DNA of 64,000 bases. Origin: Phorcus lineatus. Its lineage: Eukaryota > Mollusca > Gastropoda > Trochida > Trochidae. The position numbers and the translations under genes were made by a program. The stretch is from positions 63,691,022 through 63,755,021 of the forward strand of contig OV121081.1 of assembly GCA_921293015.1 (NCBI GenBank), given 5' to 3'. Shown here in pieces: positions 12,687-22,419 of the stretch. The first letter of the stretch is position 1. The number at the start of each line of letters is the position of its first letter. The notes under the pieces were generated by a model, which made no database searches, was not told the origin of the DNA, and saw nothing but the letters and a program-made list of their open reading frames with translations.

Positions 12687-13931
12687 AGAGGGGAAGTCAA
12701 TAAGAAGTGGGTATTGATACACCCCTGAAGACATCATCGTTGATGTCATTATTGAGTTAGGCCATCTGACGACAGTTTACAAACCTAAACAACCTTTCCG
12801 ATCATTTACATGAGATTTACAGCCTGTATAACACAGGTACACCCTGTGGTCATGGAAAGTTCTAAAACTGATCATTTTGCGGTTATCAAATATCTTACGA
12901 AAGAAGGGGTGAATGCGACCGAAATACATAAACTCATTAACAATGTGGGAAAGAAGCACCTTAATATTGTACTGTTGCGAAATGGTCAACTGAGTATGAG
13001 CGGGGTTGCAGCTCCTTGGACGATGACCCACAGTCAGGAAGGCCTGTTGAAGCAATTACAGATGATATGGTTACCACGCCTTAATCATGTCCCATCGTAG
13101 AATAAAGGTTGACAGGATTTCATCAGAGTATGGCATTTCCATGCAAGTGTTTGCACCATAACTCGTGAGCACTTGCACATATCCAAGGTGTCTGCAAGAT
13201 GGGTGTCACGACATAAATGCGCAAGGTCGACACCAGAGATGAGCATTTCAATATCTTCAATACTGATACCGATAACGGCATGCCCGTCTGGTTACCATGA
13301 ATGAAACGTGGATTCATCATTAAGATCCTGACATCAAGTAAGAATTCATGCAATGGAAGCATAAGCAGTTTCCTGCACCAAAGGAAGTTTAGATTTCAAC
13401 CTTCTGCTGGCAGGATCATGGAGACCATTTTCTTGGATTCAAGGGATATATTACTTATAGACTATAACCACTTAAAACTACAATAACAGGAGCCTTTTGT
13501 GCTGACTGATTGAAGCAACTGAGAGCGGCGATCAAGAAGAGGTGCGACATGTTGACTGCTGGAGTGATGCTTCTTCATGACAACACTCAAAGAGTAGTTA
13601 GCACAGGCTGCACTTCACCAATGTGACTTTGAACAACTTAATCCTCCCCCTACAGTCCTGATCTGGCCCTAAGCGACTTGTATCTGTTTCGTAATTTGAA
13701 ATCACACTTGCGTGGTACATGATTTGGCTAAGATGATGAACTCAAGGCAGCTACTGGGGCATGGCTGAGGGGTCATTCAGAAGACTTCTACCGCAGGTGC
13801 ATAGACAATCTCAATGACAAATGGGCAATGTGCATGGAAGTTCAATGACATTATACTGAAAAATAAATCAATATCACAACAATTGGTTTCTGTTTTATAT
13901 CCAATCCTATGAACTCATTGACTTTCCCTTG
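12687..13931 (+). mobile_element. Decayed mariner-like DNA transposon
   Basis: About 1,245 bases, the usual length of a mariner. Imperfect inverted ends are present: gaggggaagtcaataag at the left and, reverse-complemented, caagggaaagtcaatgag at the right. Both are flanked by TA, the expected target duplication. Inside, on the plus strand, lies a broken transposase frame beginning at an ATG at 12852. The helix-turn-helix start is recognisable (KEGVNATEIHK). Catalytic-core remnants follow near 13570 (LLHDN) and 13640-13690 (PYSPDLALSDLYLF), matching the second and third acidic positions of the DD34D triad. Several stops and frameshifts interrupt the frame, so the copy is inactive. Confidence 0.9.
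12852..13855 (+). pseudogene. Mariner transposase pseudogene
   Basis: This is the transposase remnant inside the element at 12687-13931. The N-terminal 60 or so codons read in one frame with the IHK helix-turn-helix motif. The frame then shifts, and the central part (about 13390-13465, containing WIQGI and LLIDY-type residues) and the C-terminal part (about 13560-13855) read in other frames with in-frame stops. The C-terminal DLALSD and NDKWA segments are still clear. It would not make a working enzyme. Confidence 0.85.
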
Positions 13932-15111
13932 TATGTGTGATGGGATATGAATTTAATTATATGTATGTCCATATCGTTTTTCACGTACAAACTGCATGAA
14001 TAACAAGTACCTAATTCACTAAATCACTGATACCCATTTGTACTAACAACAGCTAATACACAATGTTCAGACGTTACCTGTATCGACTAATCAGTTACTT
14101 AAACACTTTAATTTGTTTCATATGTTCAGGAAATGTAAGCAAATCAATACATCACTGACCACTTTTCGCCTTATATCTAAGTAGAAAGAATATATGTGAA
14201 GTCACAAAATACTTATATCAGCCCTTGGCGGTTAACATGTTAGTGTTGTTGGTGGTTATCATGGTAGTGTTGTTGGTGGTTATCATGTTAGTGTTGTTGG
14301 TGATTACCATGTTAGTGTTGTTGGTGATTACCATGTTAGTGTTGTTGGTGATTGTCATGTTAGTGTTGTTGGTGGTTATTGTAATAATCAAAATTATGGT
14401 ATCGTTGTTGTTCATGTTCATGTTAGTGATGATGATGCTGATGATGATGATTAGGGGGAGGAGAAGGGGGAGGAGTGTAATAAAATAGTGGTATCATATG
14501 ATAGATAAAAGTTCAGAGTAGAAGCGTTTTTCAGCCACCTCCTCCTAGATGTATCCCCATACAGCCACAATGATGCTTGTGTACATTCATGATCGAACAT
14601 ACTCCCAGTTTATTCTAAAGAATTGACATTCAATATTGATTCAAGATTATGTTTTTTAAAACGCTTAATTGCTTTTTCTTAAAATAAATTATTCTTGCTA
14701 CTTGTACATAGTTCTCTGTGATTAGGCTAACAAGAACGTGACTGCTTTCAGGAATTTTACGTGCGCTTTACACATTTATTACCCTTTTACACATTTGAAG
14801 TCACTGTGCATGATTATCTCTCATGGACATTCTACAACAAGCTTCGCGCCACTTCTTCGGTGTTTCCCTAACAAAGCAAACTTCATCAATGTTTTTTCAA
14901 ACGACGGTCAGACTATTTCTAAAAAATTTCTTTTTGGCGCTACGCAATTCAGTATATAAGTAAGCCTATGCACGACTTGGGTTTTGATGAAAAATTAATA
15001 TACCTAATACGCAATCGTAATCTTTAAAAAGCTGTTAGTTGTCCTTTGCTTGATTATAGATATAAACTGTCTTTTAAATTCAATACAATATGTCCCATCA
15101 ACAACACTCAA
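13932..15111. other. Intergenic stretch, minisatellite only
   Basis: Apart from the 24-base repeat at 14240-14385 and the adjoining gatgat-rich run (about 14425-14450), nothing coding or otherwise identifiable is seen here. Confidence 0.55.
14240..14385. repeat. 24-bp minisatellite (ttagtgttgttggtg core)
   Basis: About six units of 24 bases share the core ttagtgttgttggtg followed by rttaycatg. The array grades into a gatgat microsatellite. The period, a multiple of three, keeps frames open on both strands; no gene is implied. Confidence 0.85.
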
Positions 15112-15400
15112 CAGGGGATGAGATAGCGCAGTGGTAAACGCGTTTGGCTTCGGATCAAGAGGTTCTGGAATCGAATCAAGCCATGGACACGGCAGCTTTG
15201 TCTGCAGTAGAGCACTATTCATCATGCAGTAATGTTATGGTTCAATGCTATACTGAATTTCAGCGCAATACCACCCATGGTTCGCTAGTTCAGCCGATGC
15301 TGGCAGGTTTATAACCATGATGGTGTTGCGGGCTTTGTACCTGATACTTGCAGACGTACGTGATGTAAGTGAAATACTTTTGAAAGCGGCCTTAAAGCAC
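15112..15400 (+). mobile_element. tRNA-derived SINE
   Basis: The head matches a pol III internal promoter. An A box (tagcgcagtggtaa) lies at about 15125 and a B-box-like sequence (ggttctggaatcgaatc) about 45 bases later, the spacing found in a tRNA. The arms do not fold into a clean cloverleaf and the sequence continues into a non-tRNA body, so this is a SINE rather than a tRNA gene. The 3' limit is uncertain. It is followed by a ragged repeat of accacctcatt-type units (15395-15475). Confidence 0.6.
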
Positions 15401-15475
15401 CTCATTAAAGCACTTCATTAAAGCACCTCATTTTACCACCTCATTAAACCACCTCATTTTACCACCTCACCTCAC
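15395..15475. repeat. Short degenerate repeat of cacctcatt units
   Basis: Five to six copies of a 13-15 base motif (aaagcacctcatt, taccacctcatt) lie immediately after the SINE body. It may be the SINE's own 3' tail that expanded after insertion. Confidence 0.65.
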
Positions 15476-16888
15476 CCCATTGCTATCACGTGTTGCTCAT
15501 AGTCTTGTCATTAAAGAATAGCTTACTATAAGGTTGCATGGCGTTATTGTTAGTACTGTTATTTGTACGTCACTTACCGAAAACATTTCCTACATTTTCG
15601 TGACAAACATTTATTTTGCATTAAATAGAAAGATTATTAAAACAATGTTTGCTTCCTTTCTCTCCTTTATTCATTGTTTCATGTATTATATAATATTAAT
15701 AATTTTAAAGTTAATAATGTTCCGTTGAAAATAAAGTATGTATTACAAACTAGTCCAAGGTGATTTCTATTTAGAAGGATTAGAGAATCAAAACAACATT
15801 TAAAGTTTTAAATTATTGAAGTAGATGCTTTTAAAAGATACATTGACAAGGAAAGACAAGCTATGTCGTGAAGAAAATCTCATTTTAGTATTAACCGACA
15901 AACAAATCAGCTCATGTATGTTCAAACGCAGCCCAGCTAAAATGACTTTCTAATAATACGTGGAAGTCGTGAAAGGATAGCTTAAGATCATGACTGTCTC
16001 ACCCGTTCCTTGTTTACGTTTTGAACCGATCCATAGCTTCCTCCCGTCTTGTTTATCCTCTATTCCAATCCGCTTTACAAAAACAACTGTTAAGGATTTC
16101 CTACCCAGGTAAATCATTCACACGAATCACTCAAGAAGATTCATTGCCGTAGTGCCGTCCCTTGAGTTTATACCTGGATGTTTCCCCAGTGCCGCGTCAC
16201 AGAACTGTCGAACCTGTCTCAGTAAATATCCTATTACGCATTGTATAGTGAACTTACGATGAAGGGTTTAATTTTCTCCTTAAACGATTTGGTAAGACGT
16301 ATTGAAAACAACACAGATGAAAACATGACTCCTCATATCAGATGAACAAACTTTTAAGACGTACGTACTGCTATTGCTAGAATATAACATATAAAACAAA
16401 ACGGCTCTTTCAATAATTACCGGCACCAGATGCACAACTAAGTTTCCAAAGTCTTGCTGACGTCTAAATAATAGCTAAACTATTGATTCGTAGTTCCATG
16501 ATATAACTGTGGAATGAGTTGCTCCAAAACCTGCTCTTGCTTCTTTCATACCAATCATGAACGCGTTTGATAAAATTTTATTACATTTCGTACATTCAGT
16601 CACGGCAGAGGGATAGACAAGTGTTAATGAAGTGCGATTCTAAATACGACCGTTTCTAATATTTGTAAATATACTCCTACAAAACGGACATCGTGCTGAC
16701 AAGAGACGGCAATAATACATATAAGGGGGGCAACTCTTTCATGACTAAAATTGAATAATCATTGTCTCTAATTAACATATATGTAAGGGATCGAAACATA
16801 ATTTTCCATTTAAAATTTAAAATTTTCGGCCGATAAACAACTTACGACTTACAACAATACGACTTTTTCGAAACACCAGCTTATTAGC
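15476..16888. other. Intergenic stretch, nothing identifiable
   Basis: AT-rich sequence with no defensible coding region or structural element. Confidence 0.5.
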
Positions 16889-17438
16889 AGACAGACAGAC
16901 AGATGGTTTATTTCAGTACCGCCTCATAGTTTCACATTAAAATACAACGTCTTTGTAAAAATTTAGACACTCCATGCGGAGTTATGGGAGACTATAAAAT
17001 ATATTTACAAATATATAAAACACGCACTGGATTAAAGTCTTAGTCTCATTTTTGCAAGGCAAATTGTAATGCACGCCGGACAAATAGTTCATCACTCACA
17101 GAAATCTTTCCCCTGACGTTTGCAACAATTTTCAGAAATCTGCGTGTAGCCCTCAATAATGTGTAATGTACATTTTTTATGCATGACAATTTTAAGATTT
17201 TCACGTGTCACATAGGCCTTTTAAAGCTTTTATCATGTGTTGTGAGAAACTATATACCACGTGACACATAAATAAAATATATTTCTTCTTTTTCTTCTCA
17301 TTCTTCTTCTTCTCATTCTTCTTCTTCTCATTCTTCTTCTTCTTCTTCTTCTGTTTTAACAACCTTATGTAACTGCAATTGTACTTTGGGCCACTGGGCT
17401 TTCAATACTGAATAAACCTGTCTGTCTGTCTGTTTAAA
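16889..17438. mobile_element. 550-bp element with inverted (CAGA)n/TTTATT ends
   Basis: The left end reads cagacagacagacagatggtt then tatttcagta. The right end, reverse-complemented, reads cagacagacagacaggttta then ttcagtattg. About 32 bases therefore match in inverted orientation. Two explanations fit. It may be one TIR-bearing element. Alternatively it may be two retroposon 3' ends in opposite orientation, since AATAAA immediately before a (CTGT)n tail is typical of LINE/SINE 3' ends. The interior includes a (TTC)n microsatellite at 17281-17352. Confidence 0.55.
17281..17352. repeat. (TTC)n microsatellite
   Basis: About 70 bases of ttc triplets are interrupted at regular intervals by tcattc, giving a weak 18-base higher-order period. 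It lies inside the inverted-repeat element. Confidence 0.9.
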
Positions 17439-17779
17439 CAACCATTTATACATACAAAGTTAATTAAAAGAGAAAATGTTAAACTGACTATGAAGAATCG
17501 GTTGCACTTAGTTAGCTGATTGCGAACGAGGCGCGTCATGGAGACGTCACTCATTGACTATTTTCTTTTAGTAACACAGCATTCGTTAGATAACCTTCAA
17601 CTGGTTACTTGATACTTGTTTCAAATAAACATGATGTACTGAATAGGATTATCACCCGAGGCAGTGTGTCGTATTGAACTCGTTCACGAAACGAGTGTGG
17701 ATTTTTGTATTTCCTGAGGGACAGCGAGTTTCGTCAATTATTTCGCACACTTCCGAGTGTAATGATTTCCTTGTTTAAC

Positions 17780-19200
17780 AATCAATTCAATTTATTTCCC
17801 TCCTGAAAGGCCACAGGCATATGTTAAAATGTACACGCTTAGGTACTAAACATTAACTTGACAACAATTAAGTGTAACCTATATCATGTTTCTTGATAAA
17901 TTCTGATCTAAATAACATTGCATAGTAAACAAACATGGACAGATTTTGCAGCACTGTATGATTTGTGTTATTCAACAATTCAACGAACCTGAAAAGGTTT
18001 AGATGGACAAGGAAATATCTTTTTATGTATAACTTTCTTTGAAAATTGTAGATAGGGCGAATCAAAACAAAATGATATTCATCTTCTATTTCGATAAGAT
18101 TACAAAGTTTGCGAATTCTGTTTTCATTTTGGATTGATTTGAATCTTCCACTCTCGATGAATAAGTCATGTGAAGAACACCTAAGCCTACTTAAAGCTAT
18201 ACGAAACTTTTATACATTTACACATATGAGATAGATTTCTGACTTCAAGGTACATTTAAACATTCTATAATATAGACATTTACTGGAAAGTGATACCGTT
18301 TCAAGACATTCTTATAAATAATTATCTTTAAGTCTTCTTGTTAGTTGAAAGATCAATTTATCATTCGAGTCTACATGTTGATCTTAACATACGAAACCAA
18401 ACCCCTTTGAAAACAGGAAGCTTCTAACTGAAGTGACCCAATTGGTATGACCATTCTTATCATATAACATCATCATGTTGTAACACTTTTTAGGCAGACG
18501 ATATGAAGGCATATTCAGTAACTTTAACCAATACTTTATCGCTTTGATATTTGTAAATAGTTGCTACGGGTATCTACCACATTCTCCATACACCATTGTA
18601 TTCGTCGTACTCAATTTAACACTTAAAAACTTTTTACATGCTCTCAGATGGACTCTTTTAATATCGTTGTAATAATTCAAACCCCCGATGTCAGCTCCAT
18701 ATGTTAAAATCGGCTTAATTTTTGCATCAAATATTTTAAAATATGATTTTATATTTATATTTCCGAGGATATTAAGTTGTTTAAAGATACCGATCATCAC
18801 CTTTTGTGCTTGTAGACAAGCGTAACTAACATATGCATGGACCAAGATAAAGAATTACTAAAAATCAATGCCAAATATTTATATGAACTTATGCAGTCCA
18901 ATTCTTTATTTTTGTACACCATTTCTCCTTTTTGAATAAAATTCCTCCTTTCTTAAAAACTACGACTTTGTTTTTGTTTCTATTTACTTTCAACTTTAAA
19001 TTATCACAATTACCACAATAAGTTTCAAGTTCTTTAATTAGTTATTGTAAACCTGTTTCGGTGCTTGAGAACAGCACGATATCGTCTGCAAAAAGCAAAA
19101 GAAAAATCTGTACCCAATCTTGGTGTAACTGTGTTCCGTACTCACAATTGTTTTCAATTTGAATTGCTAATTTATTAATGAAAACAATCGCCCTCGCTCG
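17780..19200 (-). mobile_element. 5'-truncated non-LTR retrotransposon (LINE), 3' part
   Basis: Minus-strand remnants of a LINE reverse transcriptase appear in order: a FADDIVLF catalytic motif near 19080-19100, then the thumb and connection region (GIFKQLNILGN, then ILTYGAD) in the 93-codon open frame 18564-18845. The usual C-terminal tail follows near 17868-18065 (PIYNFQRKLYIK, MFVYYAMLFRSEF). The copy ends with AATAAATTGAATTGATTG at about 17780-17800, a polyadenylation-type signal with a short-repeat tail. Stops and a frame shift separate the blocks, so it is dead. The 5' part is missing beyond about 19200. Confidence 0.85.
18564..18845 (-). pseudogene. Reverse transcriptase C-terminal fragment (LINE)
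   Basis: A 93-codon uninterrupted remnant within the LINE. It contains KIFDAKIKPILTYGAD and VHLRACKKFL-type segments that follow the polymerase core in CR1-like and related animal LINEs. It is part of the dead copy and not a separate gene. Confidence 0.8.
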
Positions 19201-19218
19201 TGTATATAACAAAATTCA

Positions 19219-19276
19219 TGTGAGATAGATTTCTGACTCCAAGGTACATTTAAACATTCTATAATACAGGCATTTA
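19219..19276 (-). repeat. Second copy of the LINE C-terminal segment
   Basis: About 55 bases here repeat 18226-18280 almost exactly (shared gatagatttctgact and aaggtacatttaaacattct). The piece belongs near the 3' end of the LINE but lies upstream of its catalytic motif, so the copy has been rearranged or two truncated copies abut. Confidence 0.75.
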
Positions 19277-22250
19277 CATGCTCGTTTCATAAAGGTCAAA
19301 TGTCACATTTCTCAACGTACCATTCTAAATTGATTACCCAATAAATGAAAAAAAAGCTGGTGGTATTATGTAGAACAATCATCTAACAGTGTAGAAACAA
19401 ACAGCTATCACAATAGCTTGGCATTTTGCTGTCAAAGGCAAGTTAAATTGAAATGAAAAATAAAAATCAATTATTGTTGCTTAAGATGTTTGTGACAATG
19501 AAAGTGATTCAATTTAGGTACTGACAAAAGTTACCCTTTAAAACAGTGTGAACATCCAAAATGACAAAATTATGGGTCTGTCAAATTCAATCAAATTGCC
19601 TAATGATTATATCCGGCCGCTGTCAGTGGTAAAGCGAGGAAGTGTTTGATAGACAGGATGAACTACAAATTATGAGATTGAAGGCCTTAATTTTCTCATC
19701 TATAGTAAACTTGGTATAAACATTATCGTTAACGATAAGTACATTCAAAGCTTAATATTCAGTATTCCCAAAGGACAATAGTTAGTGTCGGTAAAAAATC
19801 AGTACCGTCAAAGTTTTCCTCATTTTGTTTCATGTGGTGTTTTTTATTCAACAAAATAATCACTGATTAAGCAATTGGTATATCTGGAGTAGTCAATTTC
19901 TTTATTTGTCATTCCCTGAGCGCTGTATGTCAGTTTGCTAAATTTGGAGTGTTTGATTAAATTCTTTGTGGTAATAAAAGAATGCTTTCAGAGACCCCAT
20001 GGGTTAATGATGAGATAATAGAATTTTTTGTATGGGTGTCAATTTTATCTGCGACTAAAAAGGAGACTTGCATAGATAGTGCTTGTTGATGTGGTATCGT
20101 AAACAGACGAGATTCAATCTACAAAATAATGAGCTTGGCAGAATCAAATTTGATTATACGATAAGTCTCCTTCAACACTTCAGATTAGCTTGTCCGAAAG
20201 CATCACCATCGTTCCCAATATCAATCTTTAATGAGTATTATATAATAAATGCAAATAAGTTTATGTATGCTATACAGGTAAAATACATTTATCATATCCA
20301 CCCCCTATGGTAAAAACGAGTGTGTTGTAAAAACATGCGCAAGCACTTAGGTTCAACTGAGAGCATCCCAGAGAGGTGTACTGATTCGTCGAATATATAA
20401 ATTAGAGTTGAGTTCTCTGTACATGCCTGGCACATGCTTGTAATGGACACACTGAAACTTCGACTTAATTATATTGCACTGATATCACATGCCGCTAGTG
20501 GTGAGATTCATGTTTATGTAGTTCTCCAGAACAGTTGTTTCCGTGGCTTTAAGTGCGAGGTTAATCTCTTAAATTGGATGGACCAAAGCCGGACGAAGGT
20601 CAGGTGAGCACTTGATATGGATTTATTTGCCGGAAATCAGAGATAGAGCCATCAAACAAACACACAAAGAACTGTCTCTCATCGACTAGTCTGTTGTTCT
20701 ACGGCTTTCTCTCTCTTGACTTGTTCTGACAATGTGTGAGGATTCTCCCAGCTAACCCAAATGCAAGCAGAATATCTGACAGTGTATAGTCCGGACCCCT
20801 ATTGACTCATATGCGGTCAGCGTGGTCAAGGATTAGAGTCCTGGTGTGAAGATTGCCACTGTATCCACTTGTCCGACCTTGAAGTTTCGTGTCGCTTAAT
20901 ACCACAATAAATCGTCCCGTGGATACCAAGGTCGAAATGTCATCAAACCTGACTCTGACAATGTTTTATAACAGAAATAGAAATACAATCGTTATAACGA
21001 AGATATATCTATCTTTTTTAACAAAATTGTGGTTTAAATGCTAAATATTGTTCTTGACAGAATCAATGTATCATAATTTCCCTTTTCATTGTGACTAAAA
21101 TATGCCTTGTTCGCATGACTCGCATTGAAAGATTTTACAAATATTCATTCAGTTACTGAAAAACTTCCTTTAGAAAATGAACGGTTACCAATTTTAAGGT
21201 AATTAAAAACAAATACCCCGATGATTATCATATATAGGCCGTACTCGATATCAAGCTTTGACACTTTGAAGTTGACCAATTTTCCTCTTCTACTTACTCT
21301 GTGTTGGTTCGAATCCAGGCTGTTCAGACAACTAAAGATAAATTGTATATTGGGTACGTGATGAAATGATACTACCTCTTTTCCACGTCTATTGTGCCTA
21401 TGTGGATGTCAGTCATGTACAATTATCTTATGAAATGTGTGACCATGTACTAGTCATTGTATGCATTTGGAAGGTAAATTTTAGATGGATATCTTTGTCT
21501 TTCTTTGTGATCCGAAAACAACAGTTATGCTCGTACCAATGACCTTGAAACAATTTAAATTTCACATTCCAGAACCAGATTGCAAACATATTGAAAATGT
21601 AGCAAACCATGTCTATCTCTCGATCCTTATAGACTCAACGTTTATCATTTACATTACAACTTGTGTAATCCCCGGCCACTTCATCCATGAGCATTTGACT
21701 AGGCTGTAGGTGGTTGTATAAAAGCTAACGCGGGGCTGACATCCCACAATATAATATGTCAGTGGGTCAGTAGTGCAATACAGAGTTTCTACAAATCACA
21801 TAACCAAATTATATATTTATTCAGATTGAAGCTTTATTTTCAAAAATACATTTTCAACAAATATTATATACATCTTGATGGACATTGTATATACATAATT
21901 ATTTATCAAGTCATAAGGCACGGGCTTATTTACTGCCCTATATGTGTTATCTTACATATCTACATTATCAATATACATGCTCTGCTTAAAGAGAGATCAG
22001 TGATCTATAGAAGCCGTATCTACGTAACCTGCTGATCATTATGTTTACAGAAGCTCATTTTATAATACTTTAACTGATGTACAGTGATCGTAGCATTCAT
22101 CCAATTATAATGTACACAGGAGTCTCATTTACATAATATACACTATAGCAAGAACTGCTACTGGTTTGAGCAAGGGTACAGATGCTTTCCATTCAGCATA
22201 GTCGATTTGATAACAGTTTGGTCTACATACACGTTCACTGGGTTCATTCG
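19277..22250. other. Intergenic stretch, no supported gene
   Basis: Downstream of the giant gene's 3' end. No coding region is supported. A B-box-like ggttcgaatcc at about 21305 hints at an old SINE, but no A box is visible in front of it. Confidence 0.5.
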
Positions 22251-22270
22251 CACACAATATACATTCACAC

Positions 22271-22276
22271 TTTATT
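22271..22276 (-). terminator. AATAAA polyadenylation signal of the giant gene
   Basis: On the minus strand AATAAA lies 13 bases beyond the TAG stop of the last exon. This supports 22290-22419 as the terminal coding exon and puts the mRNA end near 22240-22260. Confidence 0.65.
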
Positions 22277-22289
22277 TATATACGATACG

Positions 22290-22419
22290 CTACAAGCGTA
22301 TAGAGGAGCGGGTACCATCAGACACAAGCGAGGCGGCAGACGAGGAGTACTCGCTGGTGTCGGGAGGTTCCGTCAGGTGCTGGGGCTGATCGTTGTAGCG
22401 GTACCGCTGCACGTACAGT
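22290..22419 (-). CDS. Exon 6: cytoplasmic tail and stop
   Basis: The acceptor reads catgtttcag before the exon. The exon supplies one base that completes the Arg codon split with exon 5, then 42 residues and TAG. The tail begins LYVQRYRYND, continues with an acidic and Ser-rich part (TSEYSSSAASLVSDGT) and ends SSIRL. The last residues Ile-Arg-Leu fit the hydrophobic-x-hydrophobic pattern of class II PDZ ligands. The higher GC content than its surroundings, the matching phase, the pyrimidine-rich acceptor and an AATAAA 13 bases after the stop all support it as real. Confidence 0.85.

Noticed and set aside
14218-14488. Frames through the 24-bp repeat that look like hydrophobic or Asn/Thr-rich peptides
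   Set aside because: Periodicity artefact on both strands, with no supporting context.
15112-15185. Functional tRNA gene
   Set aside because: A and B boxes are present, but the acceptor and T arms do not pair properly and the sequence runs on as a SINE body.
20807-20900. tRNA-like start (gcggtcagcgtggtcaagg)
   Set aside because: The A-box resemblance is weak and no B box lies at the right distance.
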